A program made the position numbers and the translations under genes. The notes beneath the pieces are model-generated. The model was not told the DNA's origin. It ran no database searches and was given only the letters and a program-made list of their open reading frames with translations. From Frankiaceae bacterium (GTDB lineage Bacteria > Actinomycetota > Actinomycetes > Mycobacteriales > SCTD01), in contig JAENVS010000018.1 of the NCBI GenBank assembly GCA_016650445.1, forward strand, positions 25,347-89,346: a DNA stretch of 64,000 bases, read 5' to 3'. Positions 1 through 7,894 of this stretch are shown here, one piece after another. Positions within the stretch are counted from its first letter, which is position 1. Each line of letters starts with the position of its first letter.

Positions 1-1
1 G

Positions 2-1810
2 GCGGTCATGGCCGTCGGGATGGTCGCGCTCGGCGGCACGGCCGTGACCGTGGCGTGGGCCGCACCCGCACTCCTGCCGTTCACCGTCGTCCCGGCTGCC
101 GCGCTGACGTTCGCGTACCGCGCCGCAGCGCAGGAGACCGAGGAACGGCAGCGGTCCAGCCAGCTGCTCGCGCTGTCGCAGGTGCTGGCCGGCCGGCTCA
201 ACGCCGACGACGTCACCGGGGCGTTCCTCGACCTGACCCGCCAGGCGTTCGCGGCCGACGTCGCGATCGCCGTGCTCGACCCGGGCGCGCAGCCCGGTGG
301 CTCGGTGCCGTCGAGCGTGGTCGACGACCGCGAAGGCGGCTACGAGCGGCGTACGTCGGACATCGGTGAGCAGATGCTGCTGCTGCGCTCCTCGCAGGAC
401 GGCGTGCTCGCGCTGACCGAGAAGGACAACCTGCCCAAGGGCTGGGCCCGCGCCGTCGTGGCGCCGCTGGAGGCCGAGGGGCGTCGGCTCGGCGCTGTCG
501 TCCTCGCCACGCGCGACAGGCACCAGCAGCTCGGCCGCCGTGAGCTGACACTGCTGACACCGCTGGCGAGCGCGCTCGCGGTGGCGCTTCGTGGTGCGGC
601 GCACGTGCAGCGGCTGACCGAGGAGACGAGCAAGCTCAAGGCCGTCGTCGACCAGTCGTCGGACGGCATCCTCGTGCTCGACGGCGAAGGTCGCGTGCAG
701 CTCTGGAGCCCGGCGCTGGAGGTCCTCACCGGCCGGCCGGAGCTCGCGGCGCTGGGCCGGCCGCTGGGGCAGCTCGTCGCGACGCTGCGGCCCGACGGCA
801 CGCCCGTCGACCCGTTCACCGCCGGACGCGAGCTGCTCTCTCCGGACCAGCCCCGCGCGACCGTCGAGCTGACCGTCCTGCGTGACGACGGCGAGCAGCG
901 CGTCGTGCGCTGCGCCCACGCCGGTGCGTTCAGCGTCGGCGGCACGCTGCAGCGGGACGTCGTCATCGTCCACGACGTCACGCGCGAGCGGCAGGTCGAG
1001 CGACTGAAGGCCGACTTCATCGCGACGGTCTCGCACGAGCTCCGCACGCCGATCACCCCCATCAAGGGGTACGCCGACCTGCTGCGCCGGCGCGGTGACG
1101 CGATGAGCCCGGAGAAGCGCGCCGAGTGCCTCGAGATCATCAGCAGCCGCACCGAGCACCTGGCCCGCCTGGTGGAGGACCTGCTGCTGGCGTCGCGGAT
1201 CTCCGCGACGGAGGGGGCGGCGTCCGCGCAGGTCGAGATGGGCACGGCGGACCTGGTTGCGCTCATCACCCGCGCGTGCGGCGACTTCGGCACCGATGGC
1301 GAGCGGATCGAGCTCGACCTGCCGGCCGAGCCCGTGCACGTCGGCTGTGACCCGATGCGCGTCGTGCAGGTGCTGAGCAACCTCGTCAGCAACGCGCTGA
1401 AGTACTCCGCGGACGGCAGCCAAGTCGACGTGCGGCTGAGCGTGACGGGCGGCCGGGCGACGGTCGAGATCGCCGATGTCGGGCGTGGGATCCCCGCCGA
1501 CCAGCTCGAGCGGGTCTTCGACAAGTTCCACCGGGTCGAGGACCCGATGCGGATGACGACCGGCGGCACCGGCCTCGGGCTGTACATCGCCCGTGAGCTG
1601 GCCAACGCCATGGGGGCAACGCTGGAGTGCCGCTCCACCCTCGGAGTGGGGTCGGTGTTCTCCGTCTCCCTGCCCGTCATTGCCCCGCCAGCGGCCCAGA
1701 CGCCCTCCTCCGGGGGCGACGCGGTTGAGGCCACCGGAGAGCCCGGGACCCTCCCCCGGCCCCGGCTGGTGCCCGCCTGGGAGCCCCTCCGCGCCACGCC
1801 CGGAGCGTGA
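2..1810 (+). CDS. Sensor histidine kinase (GAF-PAS-HisKA-HATPase), 5' truncated
   Basis: The reading frame is open to the left window edge, so the N-terminus is probably missing; the first ATG is at 8. The order seen is a hydrophobic segment (about residues 1-35 from that ATG), a GAF-like region (about 50-195), a PAS domain (about 205-325), HisKA with SHELRTP and phospho-acceptor His343, then HATPase_c with N-box NLVSNALKY, G1 box DVGRGIP, F-box FDKFHR and G2 box GGTGLGLYIA. It should autophosphorylate and pass phosphate to a response regulator, which is not in the window. The signal is unknown; GAF and PAS suggest a small ligand or redox input. A Pro-rich tail of about 45 residues follows the kinase core. 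The family is certain, the stimulus is not. Confidence 0.93.
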   Translation, partial: AVMAVGMVALGGTAVTVAWAAPALLPFTVVPAAALTFAYRAAAQETEERQRSSQLLALSQVLAGRLNADDVTGAFLDLTRQAFAADVAIAVLDPGAQPGGSVPSSVVDDREGGYERRTSDIGEQMLLLRSSQDGVLALTEKDNLPKGWARAVVAPLEAEGRRLGAVVLATRDRHQQLGRRELTLLTPLASALAVALRGAAHVQRLTEETSKLKAVVDQSSDGILVLDGEGRVQLWSPALEVLTGRPELAALGRPLGQLVATLRPDGTPVDPFTAGRELLSPDQPRATVELTVLRDDGEQRVVRCAHAGAFSVGGTLQRDVVIVHDVTRERQVERLKADFIATVSHELRTPITPIKGYADLLRRRGDAMSPEKRAECLEIISSRTEHLARLVEDLLLASRISATEGAASAQVEMGTADLVALITRACGDFGTDGERIELDLPAEPVHVGCDPMRVVQVLSNLVSNALKYSADGSQVDVRLSVTGGRATVEIADVGRGIPADQLERVFDKFHRVEDPMRMTTGGTGLGLYIARELANAMGATLECRSTLGVGSVFSVSLPVIAPPAAQTPSSGGDAVEATGEPGTLPRPRLVPAWEPLRATPGA

Positions 1811-1917
1811 AACACGCTCGTCCAAGCGTGCGAGGGCTAGGCTGAACACGTTCGCCACGCCCCAGCCGGAGCGTGGAACCGGGGGCAAGTCCCCGTCGAG
1901 TCGACCTGGAGGACCCC

Positions 1918-2070
1918 GTGGCCGAGAGCTACAACGGATACTGCGTCAAGTGCAAGGAGAAGCGCGACTTCGACGGCGAGATCAAGGTCAGCGACTCGGG
2001 CCGCCGCATGGCCCAGGGCCTGTGCCCCGTCTGCGGGACGAAGATGAACCGCATCCTCGGCAAGGCGTGA
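1918..2070 (+). CDS. DUF5679 small zinc-ribbon protein
   Basis: A protein of about 50 residues with two CxxC knuckles (CVKCK and CPVCG) around a basic middle; this spacing is typical of DUF5679 in actinobacteria. A longer frame opens at 1873, but the GTG at 1918 has a clear ribosome-binding site (ctggagga, 1906-1913) 5 nt upstream and gives the usual family length, so I chose it. A TAGGCT -10-like hexamer lies at 1838-1843. A 17-bp terminator hairpin follows directly, so it is probably transcribed alone. The function is not known; metal binding through four cysteines is inferred. Confidence 0.85.
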   Translation: MAESYNGYCVKCKEKRDFDGEIKVSDSGRRMAQGLCPVCGTKMNRILGKA

Positions 2071-2097
2071 CCTACGCCTGACCTGCCCAGCACGTCC

Positions 2098-2136
2098 GTG
2101 AAGGGCGGCTCCCCCACCCGGGGAGCCGCCCTTCAC
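2098..2136 (+). terminator. Strong hairpin terminator after the DUF5679 gene
   Basis: Perfect 17-bp inverted repeat: left arm 2098-2114, right arm 2120-2136, 5-nt loop. It lies 27 nt after the DUF5679 stop codon. There is no U-tract, which is common for actinobacterial terminators. Confidence 0.8.
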
Positions 2137-2241
2137 GCGTCGTACGCCGCCGAGGTCAACCCCCGCCGGCCCGGGGAGCCAGGTGGCCAGGGCTGTGGAC
2201 GGGCGGAGGCGCGCGACGGCGGGCGGTGTCACTCTCCCGGC

Positions 2242-3273
2242 GTGCGCCCACTCCTGACACCGACCGTGCGCCGCCTGTGGCGCGATCCCGAGACACTGCA
2301 GCTCGGCCGGCCGCCGGGTCGCGCCGTCGTGCTCGCGGGCGTCGACTCCCTGGTCCGAGGCGTGCTCGGGCTGCTCGACGGGACGCGCGACCGCGCCGGG
2401 CTCGTGCGCGCCGCCGCCGACTCCGGGTGCCCGCCGGAGCGCACCGAGGAGGTCTTGTCCCTGCTCGCGCACGCCTGCCTGCTCGACGACGCGGCGGCCG
2501 ACCGCGGAGCACTGGCCGGGCTCGGCCGCCCGGAGCGCGACCGGCTCGCCGCCGACCTCGGGTCACTCCGGCTGGTCCGCGGTGACGACGCCCTCATCGC
2601 CGTCGGCCGCCGACGCTCGGCGCGGGTCGTCGTCGACGGCGCCGGGCGGGTCGGAGCCACGGTCGCCGCGCTGCTCGCTGCGTCCGGCGTCGGGATCGTC
2701 GACGTGGTCGATGACGGGCTGACGCGGCCCGAGGACTGCGGGATCGGTGGCCTGCCGCCGACAGCCGTCGGCCGGCCACGCGCGCAGGCAACCCGCGACC
2801 TGCTCACCGCAGTCGCGGGCCAGGTCAGCGCGGGCGCCGACCACGTCGCCTTCCCCGACCTGCTCGTGCTGGCCCCGCCGGCCGGGTTCGCTGTCCCCGA
2901 GCCACCGCGGCTGGTGCCACACCTGCTCGCCGAGGTCCGCGGCGACGTCGGAGTCGTCGGCCCGCTCGTCACCGCCGGCACGAGTGCCTGCCTGCGCTGC
3001 CTCGACCTCACAAGAGCCGACCGCGACCCGGGGTGGCCGGCGATCGCCGTGCAGCTCGCCACGCCGGCGCGGGACGTGGCGCCGTGCGACACGGCTCTGG
3101 CGGTGGCGGTCGCGGCGCAGACGGCGATGCAGGCCTTGGCGTTCCTCGACGGCGCGCCCCGGCCGGGCTCGGTCGGCGGCACGCTCGAGCTCGTGCTGCC
3201 CGACTGGCGCTGGCGGCGACGGAGCTGGCAGGTCCACCCCGACTGCGACTGCGGGTGGCGAGACGCGGGATAG
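2242..3273 (+). CDS. ThiF/E1-like (cyclodehydratase-type) zinc protein
   Basis: A protein of 343 residues. The second half is a Rossmann region (RVVVDGAGRVGATVAALLA, then VDVVDDG) typical of ThiF/MoeB/E1 enzymes. Four cysteines in two pairs (CLRC near residue 255, CDC at the C-terminus) can form the zinc site of this fold. The N-terminal third resembles the leader-peptide-binding half of azoline-peptide cyclodehydratases. No YcaO, precursor peptide or ubiquitin-like partner is nearby, so it is probably a housekeeping orphan E1-like protein, not part of a RiPP cluster. The frame is open from 2098, but GTG 2242 starts the conserved MRPLLTP segment and leaves the terminator outside. It precedes the ABC1 kinase by 36 nt, probably one operon. 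Substrate unknown. Confidence 0.75.
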   Translation: MRPLLTPTVRRLWRDPETLQLGRPPGRAVVLAGVDSLVRGVLGLLDGTRDRAGLVRAAADSGCPPERTEEVLSLLAHACLLDDAAADRGALAGLGRPERDRLAADLGSLRLVRGDDALIAVGRRRSARVVVDGAGRVGATVAALLAASGVGIVDVVDDGLTRPEDCGIGGLPPTAVGRPRAQATRDLLTAVAGQVSAGADHVAFPDLLVLAPPAGFAVPEPPRLVPHLLAEVRGDVGVVGPLVTAGTSACLRCLDLTRADRDPGWPAIAVQLATPARDVAPCDTALAVAVAAQTAMQALAFLDGAPRPGSVGGTLELVLPDWRWRRRSWQVHPDCDCGWRDAG

Positions 3274-3309
3274 CGCCACGCCCTTGCCTCGGCAAGACAC
3301 ACTCAACCC

Positions 3310-4629
3310 ATGAACGACATCCCGCGGCGGGCAGTGACCCGCAGCGCCAAGCTGGCAGCCCTGCCGCTGGGCGTCGCGGGACGGGCGACCCTCGGCCTGG
3401 GCAAGCGCATCGGCGGCCGGCCGGCCGAGATCGTCGCCGCCGAGCTGCAGGCGCGGACGGCCGAGCAGCTGTTCCAGGTCCTCGGCGGGCTCAAGGGTGG
3501 GGCGATGAAGCTCGGCCAGGCGCTGTCGGTGTTCGAGGCCGCGCTTCCCGAGGAGGTCGCCGCGCCGTACCGCGCCGCGCTCACCAAGCTGCAGGAGTCG
3601 GCACCACCGCTCCCGGCTGCGACCGTGCACAAGGTGCTCGCCGCAGAGTTCGGCGCCGACTGGCGGTCGCGCTTCCACGCGTTCAGCGATGTGCCGGCCG
3701 CGGCCGCGAGCATCGGGCAGGTGCACCGCGCCACGTGGACCGACGGCCGCGAGGTCGCCGTAAAGATCCAGTACCCGGGGGCCGGGCCCGCTCTGCTGTC
3801 CGACCTGCGCCAGCTCAGCCGGCTCGCGCGCGTGTTCGCCGCGCTCACCCCGGGCGTCGAGATCAAGCCGCTGCTGGAGGAGCTCCTGGTGCGGGTCAAG
3901 GAGGAGCTCGACTACCGACTGGAGGCGCAGAGCCAGGAGACCTTCGCCCAGGCCTACGACGACGACCCGGAGATCCACGTCCCGCACGTCGTCGCCGGCG
4001 GCGAGCGCGTCCTCGTCACGGAGTGGATCGACGGCACACCGCTCTCGACCATCATCCGTGAGGGGACGCAGGAGCAGCGCGACCGCGCCTCGCTGCTGCT
4101 CGCCCGCTTCCTGTTCTCCGGTCCTGTCCTGGCCGGCCTGCTGCACGCCGACCCGCACCCCGGCAACTTCCGGCTGCTCGCCGACGGTCGCCTGGGCGTC
4201 ATCGACTTCGGCGCCGTCAACCACCTGCCGGACGGCGCACCGGAGCCGATCGGCGTCATCACCCGGCTCGCCATCGACGGCGACGCCGCCGGCGTCCTCG
4301 CGCTGCTGCGCGCCGAGGGCTTCGTCAAGCCCACCATCCACGTCGACGCCGATGCGGTGCTGCGCTACCTGATGCCGTTGCTGGAGCCGATCATGGGGCC
4401 GACGTTCCGCTTCAGCCGCGCATGGCTGCGAGGGGAGGCAATCCGCCTCGGCGACCCCCGGTCGCCCGCCAACCAGCTCGGCCGACAGCTCAACCTGCCG
4501 CCGTCGTACCTGCTCATTCACCGGGTCACCCTCGGCACGATCGGGGTGCTTTGCCAGCTCGGCGGCGAGGCGGCGTACCGCTCCGAGATGGAGCGCTGGC
4601 AGCCGGGGTTCGCGGCGCCTCGCACCTGA
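3310..4629 (+). CDS. ABC1/AarF (UbiB-family) atypical kinase
   Basis: A protein of 439 residues with the hallmarks of the UbiB/ADCK family: the KxGQ motif in GGAMKLGQALS, the Ala-rich loop AAASIGQVHRA, the ATP lysine in VAVKIQYPG, the catalytic loop ADPHPGNF and the metal-binding IDFGAVN. In other organisms the family supports isoprenoid-quinone metabolism, possibly as an ATPase or lipid extractor. The M. tuberculosis counterpart (Rv3197) lies beside whiB7, as it does here at a distance of about 5 kb. Membrane association is expected but no transmembrane segment is obvious. The family assignment is firm; the biochemical role in actinobacteria is not settled. Confidence 0.93.
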   Translation: MNDIPRRAVTRSAKLAALPLGVAGRATLGLGKRIGGRPAEIVAAELQARTAEQLFQVLGGLKGGAMKLGQALSVFEAALPEEVAAPYRAALTKLQESAPPLPAATVHKVLAAEFGADWRSRFHAFSDVPAAAASIGQVHRATWTDGREVAVKIQYPGAGPALLSDLRQLSRLARVFAALTPGVEIKPLLEELLVRVKEELDYRLEAQSQETFAQAYDDDPEIHVPHVVAGGERVLVTEWIDGTPLSTIIREGTQEQRDRASLLLARFLFSGPVLAGLLHADPHPGNFRLLADGRLGVIDFGAVNHLPDGAPEPIGVITRLAIDGDAAGVLALLRAEGFVKPTIHVDADAVLRYLMPLLEPIMGPTFRFSRAWLRGEAIRLGDPRSPANQLGRQLNLPPSYLLIHRVTLGTIGVLCQLGGEAAYRSEMERWQPGFAAPRT

Positions 4630-4745
4630 CGTCCGGATCGTCTAGGTTTGCCGCTGCCGCACACGATCATCAGCACGCCGTCACCCGTCACCGGGGTTCG
4701 CGTCCGTCGTTGCGCACGGGGTAGCCAGCAGGGGGGACGGAAGGC

Positions 4746-5669
4746 GTGTCGGTGCGTGCGCGGTGGGGGGCTGTGGCGACGTTTGCCGTGCTCGTGATGC
4801 TCGGCGGACCGGCACTGGCCGGCGGCGGTACGACGTCCGGTGACGTGCCCGCCCGGCGAGCCGAGACGACGGCGCTGATCCGCACCAGCACCGCCGACTC
4901 TCTCGTGCAGGTCAACGTCGACATCGGCATGAAGGTCAAGGCCGGCAAGCGCTGCACCTCGTCGTACCCCGGCGTCTGCAAGGGCGCGACGTACCACCCC
5001 TGCTTCAACCCCGCCGACCCCGCGTACGCCGGCTGCGAGATGTACACGCACTACCGGATCGTGCCGCCGGGCGCCGACCTGTCGCAGGGCATCTCCATCG
5101 TGTCGTCAGCCGGGCAGCTCACGCACAGCTGGGGCCGCAAGATCACCGAGGCGCACCTCGAGGTCTACGCCGTCGACGCCGCCCGGCAGTTCGGCTCGGT
5201 GCGGATCCGCGTCAACAGCTTCCCGCACACACTGCCCGTCGGCGGCACCGCGTACAGCGACCCGATCGGGCACATCAACCTGCCCCGGGCCGGCGCCCCA
5301 GGCACAGGGTGGATCGCAGGCACCGCCACCGGCGCCGACGGCCGCCCCATGCCGGCGCGGTCGTTCAAGTTCGACGTGTTCGGGCGCACCGACACCGGCC
5401 GCCCGACCGGGGTGGCCGGTGACGGTGCGTTCATGGAGTACGGCTTCGGCAGCGCGCGGGTCGAGGACGGCGTACGCGACGGCACCTACTCCACCCGACC
5501 GCTGTACACCGGCACCTACGACATCCACGTCCAGCGCAAGGGTGCGTCGTACAGCTGCCGGGTCAAGGTCACGGGCGGGTTCCGCTTCGACCTCGACTTC
5601 GGCCGCGACCGGCTCGGTCACCCGGGCTGCGAGCCGCTGACGCCGCTCGCCCAAACCGTGCCGGGCTAG
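4746..5669 (+). CDS. Secreted protein of unknown function
   Basis: A protein of 307 residues with a signal peptide: MSVRARW, a hydrophobic core, then cleavage near GPALAGG. The GTG at 4746 follows a G-rich ribosome-binding site (ggggggacgg, 4732-4741). The mature part has four cysteines in its first third (positions in KRCTS, GVCKG, HPCFN, GCEMY), suggesting two disulfides, and two more near the C-terminus (YSCRV, HPGCEP). I recognise no domain; the alternating hydrophobic pattern fits a beta-rich extracellular protein. It stands alone between the ABC1 kinase and a convergent gene pair. Confidence 0.75.
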   Translation: MSVRARWGAVATFAVLVMLGGPALAGGGTTSGDVPARRAETTALIRTSTADSLVQVNVDIGMKVKAGKRCTSSYPGVCKGATYHPCFNPADPAYAGCEMYTHYRIVPPGADLSQGISIVSSAGQLTHSWGRKITEAHLEVYAVDAARQFGSVRIRVNSFPHTLPVGGTAYSDPIGHINLPRAGAPGTGWIAGTATGADGRPMPARSFKFDVFGRTDTGRPTGVAGDGAFMEYGFGSARVEDGVRDGTYSTRPLYTGTYDIHVQRKGASYSCRVKVTGGFRFDLDFGRDRLGHPGCEPLTPLAQTVPG

Positions 5670-5688
5670 GTCCCATCGGCGTCCGGGG

Positions 5689-5850
5689 TCACCACCAGGC
5701 CTCGTCGAGCTTGCCCTCGATCGACCGCAGGTTGTCCCGGGTGCAGGTCTCGCAGATCCACCGCTGACCGCGTTCGCTGACCTGCATCGACCAGGTCGGC
5801 GGCTTCTCGTCGACCGTCGTCCCGCAGACGCCGCAGGTGGCCGGGTCCAT
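5689..5850 (-). CDS. Small CxxC-CxxC zinc-ribbon protein (53 aa)
   Basis: Reading the reverse strand from ATG at 5850 gives 53 residues with two knuckles, TCGVCG near the N-terminus and ICETC in the middle, followed by a helix ending EAWW. The start overlaps the stop of the upstream gene (TGATG), so it is translationally coupled to it. This is the pattern of small zinc-ribbon proteins conserved in actinobacteria. No function is known; a DNA- or partner-binding accessory role to the upstream protein is inferred only from the coupling. Confidence 0.75.
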   Translation of the reverse strand: MDPATCGVCGTTVDEKPPTWSMQVSERGQRWICETCTRDNLRSIEGKLDEAWW

Positions 5851-6140
5851 CAGTCGTCGAGGTCCAGGTCGGCGAGCGCGGCACGCAGCAGCTGCAGCGC
5901 GTTGCGGGTCAGCGCGTCGGCGTCGCCGCTGTCGATGTCGAGCTCGACGGCGGCGCCGATCGCCCCCTCGCCGTATGCATGCGCGGAGATGACCGCCATC
6001 CGCTCAGCGGGCGGCAGCGCCGCCAGGGCGAGCTCGAGGCGGTGGACCAGCTCGGCCCGCGACGTCGTCGGCGCGGTGTCGATCACGGCGTTGACGACCG
6101 ACGGCGGCAGCGGCCGGCAGCGAGGTGGTCGCTCCGTCAT
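5850..6140 (-). CDS. Orphan sigma-70 region-4-like protein (96 aa)
   Basis: Started at ATG 6140, which has a good upstream GGGAGG; the frame extends to 6176 without support. The segment LALAALPPAERMAVISAHAY followed by an acidic stretch and DALTRNALQLLRAAL resembles the helix-turn-helix of sigma region 4 (the L-P-x-x-E-R-x-V signature), but regions 2 and 3 are absent and the recognition helix is unusually acidic. It may be an anti-sigma or adaptor-like derivative, not a functional sigma factor. Coupled by TGATG to the zinc-ribbon gene. A hairpin ends 37 nt upstream of the start. Assignment tentative. Confidence 0.6.
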   Translation of the reverse strand: MTERPPRCRPLPPSVVNAVIDTAPTTSRAELVHRLELALAALPPAERMAVISAHAYGEGAIGAAVELDIDSGDADALTRNALQLLRAALADLDLDD

Positions 6141-6176
6141 CTGCCTCCCTCTGCGGTCTGCCCACTGTCTTAGCAC

Positions 6177-6207
6177 TGCGGCCGCCCCGATATCCGGGGC
6201 GGCCGCA
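6177..6207 (-). terminator. Hairpin terminator between the Pro-rich gene and the sigma-like gene
   Basis: Perfect 13-bp inverted repeat, arms 6177-6189 and 6195-6207, 5-nt loop. It lies 150 nt after the stop of the Pro-rich gene and only 37 nt before the start of the next minus-strand gene, so it could also act on that gene's 5' end. Confidence 0.6.
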
Positions 6208-6357
6208 GAACGTGCACCGACCCGTCAGGTCGCCTCTCGGCGGTGTGTCGCTCGCGGCGACTGTTTTGGGACCGGGGGCCATGTCGGGGTCGGCACGTCA
6301 GTGAACCAGCCCGCAGGCACGTTCAGTCGCTGTCCTGGCCGCCAGTTGCCGAGATCT

Positions 6358-7185
6358 TCAGGAGGATTCGGGCGAACCGCCACCGTCAGGCGTGGCAGGT
6401 GCGGCCGAAGGCATCGGCTCGCTCGGCGGCGGAGTGCTCGGAGCCGCGTTGCCGACGTACGACGTCGGCGGGCCCGCCGGCGTGCTCAGCCGGACATCAC
6501 TCGGGGAGGGGCCGCTCGGCGGCGGGCTGCTCGGCGGCGGGCTGCTCGGCGCGGCCTCCACCGGCGGCGGGCTGCTCGGCGCGGCCTCCACCGGCGGCGG
6601 GCTGCTCGGCGCGGCCTCCACCGGCGGCGGGCCGCTCGGCGCGGCCTCGCCGGCCGGAGCGGCACTGCTCTCTGCCCCGGTTTCCGGTGTCGACGGGACG
6701 CCGGTGGGACGGTCTGAGGCGGCCGGTTCGCCGCCCTCGGCGGTCGTCACGTCAGCGCCCGCCGGGTCGCCGCCCTCGGAACGCGGACCCCGGTCCGGCC
6801 GGGGCTCCCGCGGCGGCCGGCCCTCGCGGCCCTCTCGCGGCTCGCGCGGCTCGCCAGGGCGACGCTCACGACCGCGTCGGCTGCGTGGCTCGTTGCCACG
6901 GCCGGGTCCGGTGCGGTCGGGGGCACCGAGGTCCATCGCCTCAGCGACGGCGTACTCCTGGACGAGGAGCTCGAGCCGGTCCTTCTCGGTGCCGGTCGCG
7001 TCGACGACGCGGCTCTCGGCCAGGGTGCGCAGGTCGGAGAGCCGACGGCGGCGGCGGCCAGGGTCGTCGCTCGGGTAGCGCATCAGCACGGCGTGAGCCG
7101 TGCACGTCGCCGTACCACCGATCGAGGTGACGGCATCCCGGACGAGGGCGAGGTCGGACAGACAGGGGGCGCACTGCAAGGTCAT
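6358..7185 (-). CDS. Pro/Ala-rich repeat protein with Cys-containing N-terminal domain
   Basis: About 275 residues. The first 85 form a compact alpha-helical domain with three cysteines (QCAPC and ATCTAH) of a family I do not recognise. Residues of about 95-140 are a highly charged Arg/Glu/Pro-rich linker, and the rest is Pro/Ser/Ala-rich with three exact copies of a ten-residue unit, VEAAPSSPPP. No signal peptide or transmembrane helix is visible, so it is probably cytoplasmic. The start chosen is the second ATG (7185), which has AAGGATGG just upstream; an earlier in-frame ATG lies at 7203. The tail may be frame-shifted relative to relatives (see findings). Confidence 0.7.
   Translation of the reverse strand: MTLQCAPCLSDLALVRDAVTSIGGTATCTAHAVLMRYPSDDPGRRRRRLSDLRTLAESRVVDATGTEKDRLELLVQEYAVAEAMDLGAPDRTGPGRGNEPRSRRGRERRPGEPREPREGREGRPPREPRPDRGPRSEGGDPAGADVTTAEGGEPAASDRPTGVPSTPETGAESSAAPAGEAAPSGPPPVEAAPSSPPPVEAAPSSPPPVEAAPSSPPPSSPPPSGPSPSDVRLSTPAGPPTSYVGNAAPSTPPPSEPMPSAAPATPDGGGSPESS
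6541..6648. repeat. 30-bp tandem repeat, about 3.6 copies, inside the Pro-rich gene
   Basis: Three identical 30-bp units at 6541-6570, 6571-6600 and 6601-6630, plus a partial copy with one change up to 6648. In frame they encode a ten-residue Pro/Ser/Ala unit. Identical copies suggest recent expansion or continuing slippage. Confidence 0.93.
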
Positions 7186-7219
7186 GCACCCATCCTTGCC
7201 CACTCGGGCGCCGGCCCGC

Positions 7220-7885
7220 TCATGGGTTTCGGCACAGCACCGCCAGCAGCCGGCGTACCGGTGGCTCTTCAGCGTCCAGGAAGTCCTCGAAGCGCTCCAG
7301 CTCGAGGCCCTCCGTGGCCAGCGCGACCACCTCGTCAGCGGTCAGCGGCCAGGGCATCGACCCGGGCGGGTCCTCGGGCTCACGGCCGCGGCAGAAGACG
7401 AACAGCCGACCGCCGTCGGCGACGCACCGGCCCAGCGCGACACCGGCGACTGCTCGCTCCGGCGCCGGCAGCACCTGCAGCGTGTAGATCTCGACGACGA
7501 GGTCGAACGCCCGGTGCCACGTCGGCGGCGGCGCGAGCGCGTCGCCGACCGTCCAGGTGATGCCCAGCTCCGGGAAACGCCGCTCGCAGCGCCGCACGGC
7601 AGTGGGCGCGATGTCGAACGCGGTGACCTCGGCGCCCGCCTGTGCCAGCAGCGCCGCGTCGTCGCCGTAGCCGCATCCGACGACGAGCGTCCGCTTGCCG
7701 GCGACATCGAGACCCGCGAGCTTGCGCAGGAGGATCGGGTTCGGCGCGAGCTCGGCCCACGGCACACCCGTCTCGCCCCGGTCCGCGGCGGCGTACAGCT
7801 CCTCGAACCACCGGGTCGGCTGGCCGTCCGAGAGTGCCCGGGCCGCCAGCCGCCGCGCAACGACCCGCTGCTCCTCCGTCGTCAC
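7220..7885 (-). CDS. Class I SAM-dependent methyltransferase
   Basis: A protein of 221 residues with a Rossmann methyltransferase core: motif I LVVGCGYGDDAALLA, the acidic residue of motif II in VTAFDIAP, and motif IV region AFDLVVEIYTLQVL. The N-terminus (RWFEELYAAAD...VPWAELAPNP) resembles the thiopurine methyltransferase-like branch that acts on small molecules. The substrate cannot be told. GTG start at 7885; it begins 9 nt after the phosphodiesterase gene stops, so the two form an operon. Confidence 0.88.
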   Translation of the reverse strand: MTTEEQRVVARRLAARALSDGQPTRWFEELYAAADRGETGVPWAELAPNPILLRKLAGLDVAGKRTLVVGCGYGDDAALLAQAGAEVTAFDIAPTAVRRCERRFPELGITWTVGDALAPPPTWHRAFDLVVEIYTLQVLPAPERAVAGVALGRCVADGGRLFVFCRGREPEDPPGSMPWPLTADEVVALATEGLELERFEDFLDAEEPPVRRLLAVLCRNP

Positions 7886-7894
7886 GTCAACGGC

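Noticed and set aside
1836..1856. Second KstR-like site (gaacacgttc)
   Set aside because: Lacks the outer T and A of TnnAACnnGTTnnA and lies before an unrelated small zinc-protein gene.
2098..3273. Longer start for the ThiF-like protein at 2098
   Set aside because: It would begin inside the terminator hairpin of the previous gene and adds a segment with no protein-like character.
2242..3273. RiPP (azoline peptide) biosynthesis cluster suggested by the cyclodehydratase-like protein
   Set aside because: No YcaO, dehydrogenase, precursor peptide or transporter is nearby.
6541..6648. CRISPR array
   Set aside because: The 30-bp units are directly adjacent without spacers and are in-frame coding repeats.
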